DNA from: Acidobacteriota bacterium
GTDB lineage: Bacteria; Acidobacteriota; Terriglobia; UBA7540
DNA: 37,594 bases
Assembly (NCBI GenBank): GCA_003165615.1
Contig: PLWR01000358.1
Span: forward strand, 577-38,170
Direction: 5' to 3'
Below the pieces are notes generated by a model, which worked only from the letters and a program-made list of their open reading frames with translations, ran no database searches and was not told the DNA's origin. Made by a program: the position numbers and the translations under genes. This document shows positions 29,440-36,600 of the stretch, piece by piece; the stretch's first letter is position 1, and each line of letters begins with the position of its first letter.

Positions 29440-30261
29440 ATGAAAAGTGTCGCGGTCACGGGAAGCTTTGACAATCTGCGCTCGAAACACGTCCGCTTTC
29501 TCGAAGAGGCCGCAAAGTTCGGGAGCGTGCACGTGGCGTTGTGGTCGGATGAAACGATTCTGGCCGTCGAGGGTAGTCCGCCCAAGTTTCCAGAACGCGA
29601 ACGACTTTATCTGCTCCAATCGCTGCGCTTCGTTGACCAGGTCACCCTTGTCCGAGGCGTCATCGATCCCGATACCTTGCCGGATCTTGAAGCCATCAAG
29701 CCTGACATCTGGATTGTGGAACAGGAACGCGAGTCCACGTGCCAGCGTGTGTACGCTTCGGCACATCGTGTTCCGTACCAGGTAATAAGCAATGAGAATT
29801 TGCGTGAATTTTCCGTTCCCCCGTTGGTGCCGCCGGACTTTGACTCCGCGCGGAAAGGGGTGATCGTAACGGGCTGCTACGACTGGTTCCACTCCGGGCA
29901 CGTCAGATTTTTCGAGGAAGCTTCCGCACTGGGAGATTTGTATGTGGTGGTGGGACATGACGCGAACATCAAGTTGCTGAAGGGCGGCGGTCATCCCCTG
30001 TTATCCCAAGCCGAGCGGCTTTACATGGTGCATTCGGTTCGATACGTACACCAAGCCATGATCTCAACCGGCCACGGCTGGATGGATGCCGAACCGGAGA
30101 TTGCCCTCATCAAACCCAACTTCTATGTGGTCAATGAGGACGGTGACAAGCCCGAGAAGCTAGCCTTCTGCGTTGAACACGGCATCGAATACGTGGTACT
30201 GAAACGAATTCCCAAAGCAGGGTTGCCGAAGCGGGTAAGCACTGACCTGCGGGGATTCTAA
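29440..30261 (+). CDS. Tandem cytidylyltransferase-fold protein (two nucleotidyltransferase domains, first degenerate)
   Basis: 273 aa made of two copies of the RfaE/TagD-type nucleotidyltransferase fold. Copy 1 begins VAVTGSFDNLRSKHVRFLEEA (4-24), copy 2 VIVTGCYDWFHSGHVRFFEEA (141-161). The catalytic HxGH is intact in copy 2 (HSGH, 151-154) but reads RSKH in copy 1 (14-17), having lost the first His and the Gly. Copy 1 is therefore probably inactive and may bind substrate or support the dimer. Copy 2 ends with ERLYMVHSVRYVHQAM and STDLRGF, near the ISTTxIR-like end of the family. It presumably activates the phosphorylated sugar made by the preceding kinase to an NDP-sugar. Separate ATG without SD. 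Confidence 0.82.
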   Translation: MKSVAVTGSFDNLRSKHVRFLEEAAKFGSVHVALWSDETILAVEGSPPKFPERERLYLLQSLRFVDQVTLVRGVIDPDTLPDLEAIKPDIWIVEQERESTCQRVYASAHRVPYQVISNENLREFSVPPLVPPDFDSARKGVIVTGCYDWFHSGHVRFFEEASALGDLYVVVGHDANIKLLKGGGHPLLSQAERLYMVHSVRYVHQAMISTGHGWMDAEPEIALIKPNFYVVNEDGDKPEKLAFCVEHGIEYVVLKRIPKAGLPKRVSTDLRGF

Positions 30262-30312
30262 AACGGGACAAGGGACACGTTTCGAGTTTCTAGGCAGGCG
30301 TTCTGACAACAG

Positions 30313-30333
30313 GCGGGGAAGGGCATTCCCCGC
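30313..30333. terminator. Hairpin between convergent genes
   Basis: GCGGGGAA-GGGCA-TTCCCCGC, a perfect 8-bp GC-rich stem with 5-nt loop, followed by ATTT on the plus strand. Placed between the stops at 30261 (+) and 30349 (-), so it may terminate both transcripts. Confidence 0.5.
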
Positions 30334-30348
30334 ATTTCGCTGGCCGCT

Positions 30349-31707
30349 TCAGGAATTCCGCTCCACTCCCCACAAGCGGGTGAGAGGGTGCGAAACCGGA
30401 CTCATGCGCGGCCACAGTGAAGTCTCTTCAAGTTTGGCTTTACCGCTCTTTACGGCGTCAAAATCCGCGCCCCAGGTTGTTCCCAGAAAGTACCGCAAAG
30501 GCGTGCCCAAGGCGGTTTCCTTCGCCACGGTCAGCGCGGCGGGATGGCGCCGCCGGATGTACAGGAAGCTGTCGACGTTTCTCATGCGCAGACGGAAATA
30601 GGCCCTCAGCATAAACTGAGTGTCATTGGCGATTTTCCGGTTGGTGGAGTAACCGCCAGCCTGAACAAACCCGCTGCGAACCATCGTCACGGTCGGGTGC
30701 AAGAGCGGTTCATTAGCCCGGTCGTTTCGTTCTGTTGATCCGGGAAGGGCCAAGGCGGCGGAAGCATCAAGAGGAAACCGGTAGATTTCCACAGAATGTG
30801 CAAGCTCGTCCACTCGCAATTCGTGAGAGCCCACCATCTCCACTTGCCTTGCGCTGACCTCGGTAGCTTGAATAGCGAATCTGTCATGGCAGGAAATATC
30901 GTCGGAATCGTGAAAGACGATGAGGGGCTCACGCGAACGATCAATGAGGCTTTGCCGGATGACGTAAGGGCCCACCGGCGCGCCATCCACGCGGTAGAAC
31001 TCGACATCCGGGAAGGCTTGAGCGACATCTTGATAGTCACTCACGTCGTCGAGGTCAAGACCCACTCTTACCGTGACCTGCGAAGAACAGGCGGCGCTCC
31101 TGATCGAGCGCAATGCCGCCGTCAGAAAGCGTTTCGGCCCGCGATGGGCCATGATCAATGCCGCATTGTGGCCGAGCTCAGCGGGGCTTGCCCAGGAAGG
31201 GTCAAGCGGTAGCTGCCTCACCAGCAACGTCTGAACCGCCACATTCCCATTCAGGATCGCATCCAGCAGACGGAAGCAAAGGCTCTCGATTCCTTCCGCG
31301 CGTGCGGTCTTCAGCAGATCGGCGAAAACTCCGGAGGAACAACAGAAAGACTCGGCAATTCCATCAGCGCGAACGCTCCGCGTCGGAGGTTCCTGCCAGG
31401 GAAGCAGAACCGTCACCCAGGAATCGTGCCACGGGGCAACATGGAAAAGGTTGGCCGCCGACCCGGGAAATAACTCTGTCACATCCGGCGAAAGGACCAC
31501 GATGGCATCAACTCCAGGACCAGGAAGCTCGGCCCAGGAATTGACGAGTTCCGCATGGGCGATCCAATCATGGAGATTGCCCTCGCGAATTCCCAAACAT
31601 TCGGCTCGCGATAGCCCTAACGCCACCCAACCCGGAGGAACCTCGCACGCGCAAGGCTCATGGCCTGGTGACTGCGCGCCTGGTTCCAACGGTCTAACTC
31701 TCTTCAT
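30349..31707 (-). CDS. GT-A-fold glycosyltransferase-like protein
   Basis: 452 aa, no signal peptide or membrane helix. Residues about 185-330 form a family-2-like GT-A domain: ALIMAHRGPKRFLTAALRSI, VTVRVGLDLDDVSDYQDVAQAFPDVEFYRVDGAPVG and IVFHDSDDISCHDRFA, where DSDD is the metal/nucleotide-sugar DxD motif. LLHPTVTMVRSGFVQAGGYS and NDTQFMLRAYF follow, typical acceptor-site blocks. The N-terminal 180 residues (PPGWVALGLSRAEC..., VDAIVVLSPDVTELFPG) are an extra region I do not recognise. Start ATG 31707 has AAGGA 6-7 nt upstream; the frame runs on to 31734. Convergent with the nucleotidyltransferase gene, so a shared glycan pathway is plausible but unproven. Confidence 0.75.
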   Translation of the reverse strand: MKRVRPLEPGAQSPGHEPCACEVPPGWVALGLSRAECLGIREGNLHDWIAHAELVNSWAELPGPGVDAIVVLSPDVTELFPGSAANLFHVAPWHDSWVTVLLPWQEPPTRSVRADGIAESFCCSSGVFADLLKTARAEGIESLCFRLLDAILNGNVAVQTLLVRQLPLDPSWASPAELGHNAALIMAHRGPKRFLTAALRSIRSAACSSQVTVRVGLDLDDVSDYQDVAQAFPDVEFYRVDGAPVGPYVIRQSLIDRSREPLIVFHDSDDISCHDRFAIQATEVSARQVEMVGSHELRVDELAHSVEIYRFPLDASAALALPGSTERNDRANEPLLHPTVTMVRSGFVQAGGYSTNRKIANDTQFMLRAYFRLRMRNVDSFLYIRRRHPAALTVAKETALGTPLRYFLGTTWGADFDAVKSGKAKLEETSLWPRMSPVSHPLTRLWGVERNS

Positions 31708-32237
31708 ATCTAATCCTTGCTTCAGGCAGTTCAAACATTTCCCCGGGAAATTACGCCAATTCTAGGATACCCCAAATGGGCGGGTCCATAGCGCCTCACA
31801 GCAAAGCATTTCTATTTCCAAGGTAAGAGAAAATTGCGCTCGCGGCATGCGCCTCAGCACGGCACGAGAATCTTCGCTAACTCCTTTGATATCATAATGT
31901 CATCGGGAAAATACGATAACTCATTTATTTTCATGAAATCATCCGGAGCACTTTTTTGTCCCTTTGTTTTCAATGACTCATCCAGAGCAACCTTCATTTT
32001 TAACATCTTTTGTGTTGGCTGATTTCAAGACCGCATTCAGGAGGGGGAGAGACTTTCGTGGGGGCGGCCGCCCGGCGTCTGGCCTTCATGGCACATCTAG
32101 CCTATGACTATTGGCCCGTTTTGTCAAGAGACAAGCTGTCCGCCGCGATCCGCGGGCATGCTTGCGTGCGAGCCCGCCAACATGGATACTCCACGGGGGC
32201 GGGGACGGATTTGACGAAAGTGTCATCCTGCCGTACG
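31708..32237. other. Gene-free divergent region before the tldD-like gene
   Basis: About 530 bases with no convincing gene. The centre (31850-32000) is clearly AT-richer than the surroundings, as expected for promoters of the two divergent genes. TCATCCGGAGCAC (about 31938) and TCATCCAGAGCAA (about 31979) are a 13-bp direct repeat with two mismatches. The open frame 32010-32237 runs into the tldD-like gene but has no signal or family resemblance. Confidence 0.5.
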
Positions 32238-33932
32238 ATGATGAATCCCCGGAGGCATTGCTTACCCTTGCGAATACCGATTGCTACTGTTGTTCTGGTC
32301 GCGCTTCTTGCGCCGACCCTCAAAGCTCAGGATGCCAGCACGGCCACCATCCTGGGTGCCATGAAGACGGAGCTGGCCCGCTCGCAAAAAGCATTTAAGA
32401 CCGAGCGTGTGCAGCCTTATTTCCTCAGCTACGAAATCACCGACGATCAAGTTGTCAATGTCAGCGGTACGTTTGGAAAACTCCAGACCAGCCAGCAAAG
32501 CCGCAGTCGCCAGTTGGACATCGACCTGCGCGTGGGGAACCCTCATTTGGACAACACTCATGGGTCGCGGGAAGAGGCGGAAGGGTCCCCGGCCATTTAT
32601 GTTCCCATTGAGGCGGACCCCGACGCGCTGCGCAGTGTTCTGTGGTATTTCACGGACCTCAAGTACAAGCAGGCGGTGGAGGAACTTGCCGCGATTACAA
32701 CCGATGTTCAGGTGAAGGTCGCACAGGAAGACAAGTCTGATGACTTCTCACCTGAACCCGCCGCGCGGCATTTTGATCAGCCCCGCGTGATGAATATCGA
32801 TCAAAAGGTTTGGGAAGAGAAGGTGCGGAAGTATACCGCGCCCTTTGCCCGCTACGGCGACATCTATGCAGCCACCGCGAACTTCATGGCGGATATTGAA
32901 ACGCGCTGGTATGTCAACAGTGATGGATCAGAGATCGAGGTCTCCCGGCCCATTTACTACCTCTACCTGTCGGCCCAGATGAAGGCTGACGACGGGATGG
33001 ACCTGCCGCGGTATGAATCCTTCTATGCCTCCGATCCGGCGGGATTGCCCTCTGACCAGGCGGTGCTGAAGATCGTCGACCAGATGATCAAAGACTTGCA
33101 AGCCCTGCGGGTGGCGCCGATTGTTGATCCTTACACCGGTCCGGCAATTCTTTCCGGTCGCGCCAGCGGGGTTTTCTTCCACGAGGTGTTCGGCCACCGC
33201 ATTGAAGGCCACCGGCAAAAGGACGAGAACGAAGGCCAGACGTTCAAGAAAAAGGTGGGGGAGAAGCTTCTGCCGGAGAACTTCTCGGTGGTTTCCGATC
33301 CCACTCTGCAACGGTTGGGGCCGGCGGAACTGGCGGGCTTTTACGACTTCGACAACGAAGGTGTAAAAGGGCAGCGGGTGGTGGTGCTTGACCACGGCAT
33401 CTTCAAAAACTTTTTGATGTCGCGTTCACCCATCGAAGGGTTTTCGCACTCCAACGGCCATGGGCGCAGGCAACAGGGCAATCCTCCCGTGGCCCGCCAA
33501 TCGAATCTGATTGTGATTGTCGATCACCCCGTTTCGCGCGCCGAATTGAAGCGGCAGTTGATCGAGGAAGTCAAGAAGCAGAACCAGAAATTCGGCCTGT
33601 TTTTCGACGATATTCAGGGCGGATTCACCTTGACCAGCCGGTTTTCCGCCAACGATTTCAACGTGCTGCCGGTGATGGTCTATCGCATTTATCCCGATGG
33701 GCGCGAGGAATTGGTGCGCGGAGTCAACCTGATCGGCACGCCGCTCACGGCCTTCAGCAAGATCGTTGCCGGCGATGGTGAGGTTGCGACATTCAATGGG
33801 GTCTGCGGCGCGGAGTCAGGCTCCGTGCCCGTGTCCGCATCTTCTCCCGATCTGCTGGTCTCGCAAATCGAAGTGGCGAAAAAAGAAAAGTCCACGGCGC
33901 GGGCGCCCATTCTTCCCGCCCCGATAAAATAA
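32238..33932 (+). CDS. Exported TldD-family metalloprotease
   Basis: About 564 aa. Two adjacent ATGs (32238, 32241) precede a signal peptide MNPRRHCLPLRIPIATVVLVALLAPTLKAQD; classical TldD is cytosolic, so this is a secreted or periplasmic version. The metal motif is FFHEVFGHRIEGHR with His315, Glu316 and His320. The C-terminal GVCGAESGSVPVSASSPDLLVSQIEV corresponds to the TldD end containing the metal-binding Cys (Cys523). TldD/TldE process microcin B17 and degrade unfolded or modified peptides; the substrate here is unknown. The frame upstream of 32238 is rejected because the signal peptide would be buried. Followed 282 bp later by a paralogue. Confidence 0.86.
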   Translation: MMNPRRHCLPLRIPIATVVLVALLAPTLKAQDASTATILGAMKTELARSQKAFKTERVQPYFLSYEITDDQVVNVSGTFGKLQTSQQSRSRQLDIDLRVGNPHLDNTHGSREEAEGSPAIYVPIEADPDALRSVLWYFTDLKYKQAVEELAAITTDVQVKVAQEDKSDDFSPEPAARHFDQPRVMNIDQKVWEEKVRKYTAPFARYGDIYAATANFMADIETRWYVNSDGSEIEVSRPIYYLYLSAQMKADDGMDLPRYESFYASDPAGLPSDQAVLKIVDQMIKDLQALRVAPIVDPYTGPAILSGRASGVFFHEVFGHRIEGHRQKDENEGQTFKKKVGEKLLPENFSVVSDPTLQRLGPAELAGFYDFDNEGVKGQRVVVLDHGIFKNFLMSRSPIEGFSHSNGHGRRQQGNPPVARQSNLIVIVDHPVSRAELKRQLIEEVKKQNQKFGLFFDDIQGGFTLTSRFSANDFNVLPVMVYRIYPDGREELVRGVNLIGTPLTAFSKIVAGDGEVATFNGVCGAESGSVPVSASSPDLLVSQIEVAKKEKSTARAPILPAPIK

Positions 33933-34026
33933 TTAAGGCCCGAAGTCCGGGGTCCGAAGTCCGGGCTAGTGAATTGCGCTTACATCCCTCGCCCCCTGGG
34001 GGGAGAGGGAAGAAGAGAGGTGTAGC

Positions 34027-34051
34027 GCGGACCCCCGTTCTTGGGGTCCGC
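34027..34051. terminator. Hairpin in the tldD-tldE spacer
   Basis: GCGGACCCC (34027-34035) pairs with GGGGTCCGC (34043-34051) around a 7-nt loop, followed by the pyrimidine run GCTCTTCTCTTTC. It lies 95 bp after the tldD-like stop, in a spacer that also holds repeats of GTCCGAAGTCCGGG (33945-33965) and CACCGGACTTCGGAC (34181-34196). Confidence 0.5.
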
Positions 34052-34214
34052 GGCTCTTCTCTTTCAATGACCGGGAATCTTGAACGTGGATACCAGTCCT
34101 CAGGTACGGGAGCGCGAGGAAGAACCGCAGACCTCAAAGGCGGAGGTCGGCGCTACACCTGCTGGGCTTTTCGACTCCGGACACCGGACTTCGGACGTTC
34201 AAAGGAGCAAGAGA

Positions 34215-35885
34215 ATGTTAAAAACGGTTTCCCGGGGACTCGGAATTCTTCTGCTGGCGGCATTGGCGTTGCCGGCGCCGGCCCGGGCGGCGGACGATGT
34301 GGTGATGAAGGCGATGCGCGACGAGCTGGCCCGCTCCATGAAGCAATTGCAGCTTGAGCAGCTCGAAAAACCCTACTTCATCTCCTACCGTGTGCAGGAC
34401 CGGACCTCTCTTGACACCTCGGCCACTTTCGGCGGACTGCTCAGCGGCGGCTTGACGCGCGTGCGCTACCTGACCGTGCAAGTGCGGGTAGGCGACTATC
34501 AGCGCGACAACAGCAATTTTCTAACCGATCCGCCCCGCGCCAACGGCCTAAGCGATACCACCTTGCTCCCTCTCGACGACGATTATCAGGAGTTGCGGCG
34601 GCAAATCTGGCTGGCCACCGACGCCGCCTACAAATCGGCGTTGGAGATACTTTCCCGAAAGCGCGCCGCCCTGGAGAACCGGCAGGCCCGCGAGAATCTT
34701 GCCGACTTCAGCAAGGAGCCACCGGCGACGGCGCTGGAGCCATTTTCTCCCATCAAGATGGATCTGCCTAAAGCCGAAGCTCTGGTGAGGAATCTCTCTG
34801 CCCTCTTCCGCCAATCGCCGGAAATCTATACCTCCTCAGTCAGCCTGGGGACCAGCGACACTCGCGCGTGGTATCTCAATAGCGAAGGAAGCGCGGCGAC
34901 CGAGGAATCCTCCAGCGCAATCTTCATGGCCATGGCGCAGACCCAGGCGGTTGATGGAACCATGCTGCCGGACTGGGTCACGGCTACGGGACGCTCGCTG
35001 GATGCGCTCCCCGGGGAATCGGAGCTCGGGTCACAGATTCGCACCATGGCGGACCGCCTGACGCGGGTTCGGCGGGCGGCCATGGTGGACCGCTACAACG
35101 GACCCGTGCTTTTCGATGGCGCCGCCGGCGCGGAAGCCTTTAGCCAGGTCTTCGCTCCCAAGCTGCTCGCCATGCGCACGCCGGCGTCAGACAATCCCCA
35201 GATTGAAGCTTACGCCGCCCAGAATGTGAGCAAACTTCAGGACCGGTTGGGGTCACGCGTCCTCCCCAGCTTTCTGAGCATCGTGGACGACCCTACGCAA
35301 TCCTCCTATCAGGGAACGCCGCTGGTGGGCAGCTACTCGGTTGACGACGAAGGTGTGCGGGGGCGCCCCACGACCCTCGTGGACCACGGCTTTCTCAAGA
35401 CCTTGCTCAACACGCGCGCTCCCGTCTCCGCCATTCCCCAAAGCACGGGAAGTTATCGCACCTTTGGCGCCCAGCCCAGCAACTTGATCCTCACCGTCAC
35501 GGACGGAGCAAGCGAGCAGGAACTGAAGGATCAGTTGCTCAACATGATAAAGATGCGGAACAAAGAGTTTGGGGTTGTGGTGCGAAAGGTCGGACGCGAG
35601 ATCTTTAAGGTTTATCCTGACGGCCACGAGGAATTGATGCGCCTGGGGCAGTTCGACGGCTTGGACGACACCGCGTTTAAAGATCTCGCCGCCGTCTCGC
35701 GCGATCTCACGGTCTATAGCATCCCCTTTGCCGCCTACGGCGGGCGTCTGTACCCCGGACAGGCCGGCGCGCCCTTGGTATCCTTCGTCGCGCCTTCTCT
35801 CCTCTTCGAGGACCTTACGCTTAAACCCGCCACCGGCGAGTTGCCCCGCTTGCCGCTCTCCAGGCATCCCTATTTTGATAAGTAA
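34215..35885 (+). CDS. Exported TldE/PmbA-like paralogue lacking the metal-binding histidines
   Basis: 556 aa from ATG 34215, which has a strong AAAGGAG 7 nt upstream and opens a signal peptide LGILLLAALALPAPARAAD. It is colinear with the preceding TldD-like protein: both start the mature region with MKxxxDELARSxK/Q and share the PYFxSYxxxD, VVLDHGIFKNFL/TLVDHGFLKTLL and YPDGxEEL blocks. The HEVFGH site is altered to AEAFSQ (306-311), so both metal histidines are lost and only the Glu remains, as in TldE/PmbA proteins, which pair with an active TldD. No equivalent of the C-terminal GVCG cysteine is visible (the end reads AGAPLVSFVAPSLLFEDL). A heterodimer with the 32238-33932 product is the natural inference. 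The longer frame to 34080 is repeat sequence. Confidence 0.84.
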   Translation: MLKTVSRGLGILLLAALALPAPARAADDVVMKAMRDELARSMKQLQLEQLEKPYFISYRVQDRTSLDTSATFGGLLSGGLTRVRYLTVQVRVGDYQRDNSNFLTDPPRANGLSDTTLLPLDDDYQELRRQIWLATDAAYKSALEILSRKRAALENRQARENLADFSKEPPATALEPFSPIKMDLPKAEALVRNLSALFRQSPEIYTSSVSLGTSDTRAWYLNSEGSAATEESSSAIFMAMAQTQAVDGTMLPDWVTATGRSLDALPGESELGSQIRTMADRLTRVRRAAMVDRYNGPVLFDGAAGAEAFSQVFAPKLLAMRTPASDNPQIEAYAAQNVSKLQDRLGSRVLPSFLSIVDDPTQSSYQGTPLVGSYSVDDEGVRGRPTTLVDHGFLKTLLNTRAPVSAIPQSTGSYRTFGAQPSNLILTVTDGASEQELKDQLLNMIKMRNKEFGVVVRKVGREIFKVYPDGHEELMRLGQFDGLDDTAFKDLAAVSRDLTVYSIPFAAYGGRLYPGQAGAPLVSFVAPSLLFEDLTLKPATGELPRLPLSRHPYFDK

Positions 35886-35893
35886 TTCGGGAA

Positions 35894-35964
35894 GTAGGGG
35901 CGCCCCTTGCGGGTGCCCTCGCGGCGTTGTCGACGGGCCGGGCAGGCACGAGACCTGCCCCTAC
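35894..35964. repeat. Inverted repeat after the tldE-like gene
   Basis: GTAGGGGC (35894-35901) and GCCCCTAC (35957-35964) are inverted, with an internal GGGCAGG-CACGAGA-CCTGCCC hairpin (35940-35960). Another short extragenic palindrome. Confidence 0.55.
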
Positions 35965-36046
35965 GCCATTGATTGCGGCCAGAGGCCGCGCTGCGCTTGC
36001 AAACGCCCGGACCCCTGGCTCAAGGCCCATGGCTCATTGATATGGT

Positions 36047-36073
36047 CCCACTTTATTTTGAACTAAAGGTGGG
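36047..36073. promoter_or_regulatory. Candidate operator upstream of the RHH antitoxin gene
   Basis: CCCACTTTA (36047-36055) and TAAAGGTGGG (36064-36073) are inverted with one bulged base, 28 bp before the GTG start. A ribbon-helix-helix repressor could bind it; evidence is positional. Confidence 0.35.
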
Positions 36074-36101
36074 ATTTAGGAATCAGTGAGGGAGAGGAAC
36101 C

Positions 36102-36368
36102 GTGAACACAAAACGCACTCACATAGTCATTCCTGAGCAATTGGTAGCTCGAATTGACACCATCGTGGGCAAACGGGGCCGTAGCAAGTTCCTGACCCAA
36201 GCCGCGGAAAAAGAGCTCATGCGTCTGCGCCAGCTCAAGGCCCTGGAAGCCGCTGCCGGATCCTGGAAAGACCAAGATCATCCGGAATTGAAACAGGGAG
36301 CAGCGAAGTGGGTGGACAAGTTGCGCCAGCAGGACGAAAAGCGCTTCGCGAGAGTGGCAGCCCGCTAA
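36102..36368 (+). CDS. Ribbon-helix-helix antitoxin (VapB/CopG-like), apparently orphaned
   Basis: 88 aa. KRTHIVIPEQLVARIDTIVGKRGRSKFLTQAAEKELMRLRQL (4-45) is a ribbon-helix-helix domain: beta strand, then the first helix, the GKRGRSKF turn and second helix. The C-terminal half (SWKDQDHPELKQGAAKWVDKLRQQDEKR) is a charged helical toxin-binding tail. Starts at GTG 36102 behind GGAGAGGAACC. One base after its stop comes ATG-GCC-ACC, the beginning of a PIN-type toxin that ends after nine codons, so the antitoxin has lost its partner. Confidence 0.8.
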   Translation: MNTKRTHIVIPEQLVARIDTIVGKRGRSKFLTQAAEKELMRLRQLKALEAAAGSWKDQDHPELKQGAAKWVDKLRQQDEKRFARVAAR

Positions 36369-36369
36369 C

Positions 36370-36399
36370 ATGGCCACCTACCTTCTCGATACCCGATGA
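36370..36399 (+). pseudogene. vapC-type PIN toxin stump
   Basis: The frame reads MATYLLDTR then TGA. MATYLLDT is the usual opening of VapC PIN-domain ribonucleases (followed by NVLID). In the +1 frame the next residues are DEGTERISTALITARI before another stop, faintly like the ISTITLAE strand of PIN domains. This suggests a deletion between the first strand and a later one. The rest of the gene is gone by 36440; 36441-36600 holds nothing I recognise. Confidence 0.55.
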
Positions 36400-36600
36400 A
36401 GGAACTGAGCGTATATCCACTGCCCTAATCACCGCGCGCATTTGAATTCGTGTAGGGCCGAATCCCATTCAGCCCCACACGGGCCTCGAATCCCCAGCCC
36501 CCCATCTTTAGTCCCCAGCCTCCAGCGTGGTTTTGCTTGCCATTTGCGGCGCTTCATTGCAAAGTGAATAAGCATCACAGTTTTCCTTTGGATCGCGCCG

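Noticed and set aside
31834..32022. Plus-strand frame of 62 codons in the AT-rich spacer
   Set aside because: No ribosome site, no recognisable motif, and it overlaps the putative promoter region.
32010..32237. N-terminal extension of the tldD-like gene
   Set aside because: No conserved sequence, and a good signal peptide follows ATG 32238.
34080..34214. N-terminal extension of the tldE-like gene
   Set aside because: Consists of repeat-like sequence; AAAGGAG before ATG 34215 decides the start.
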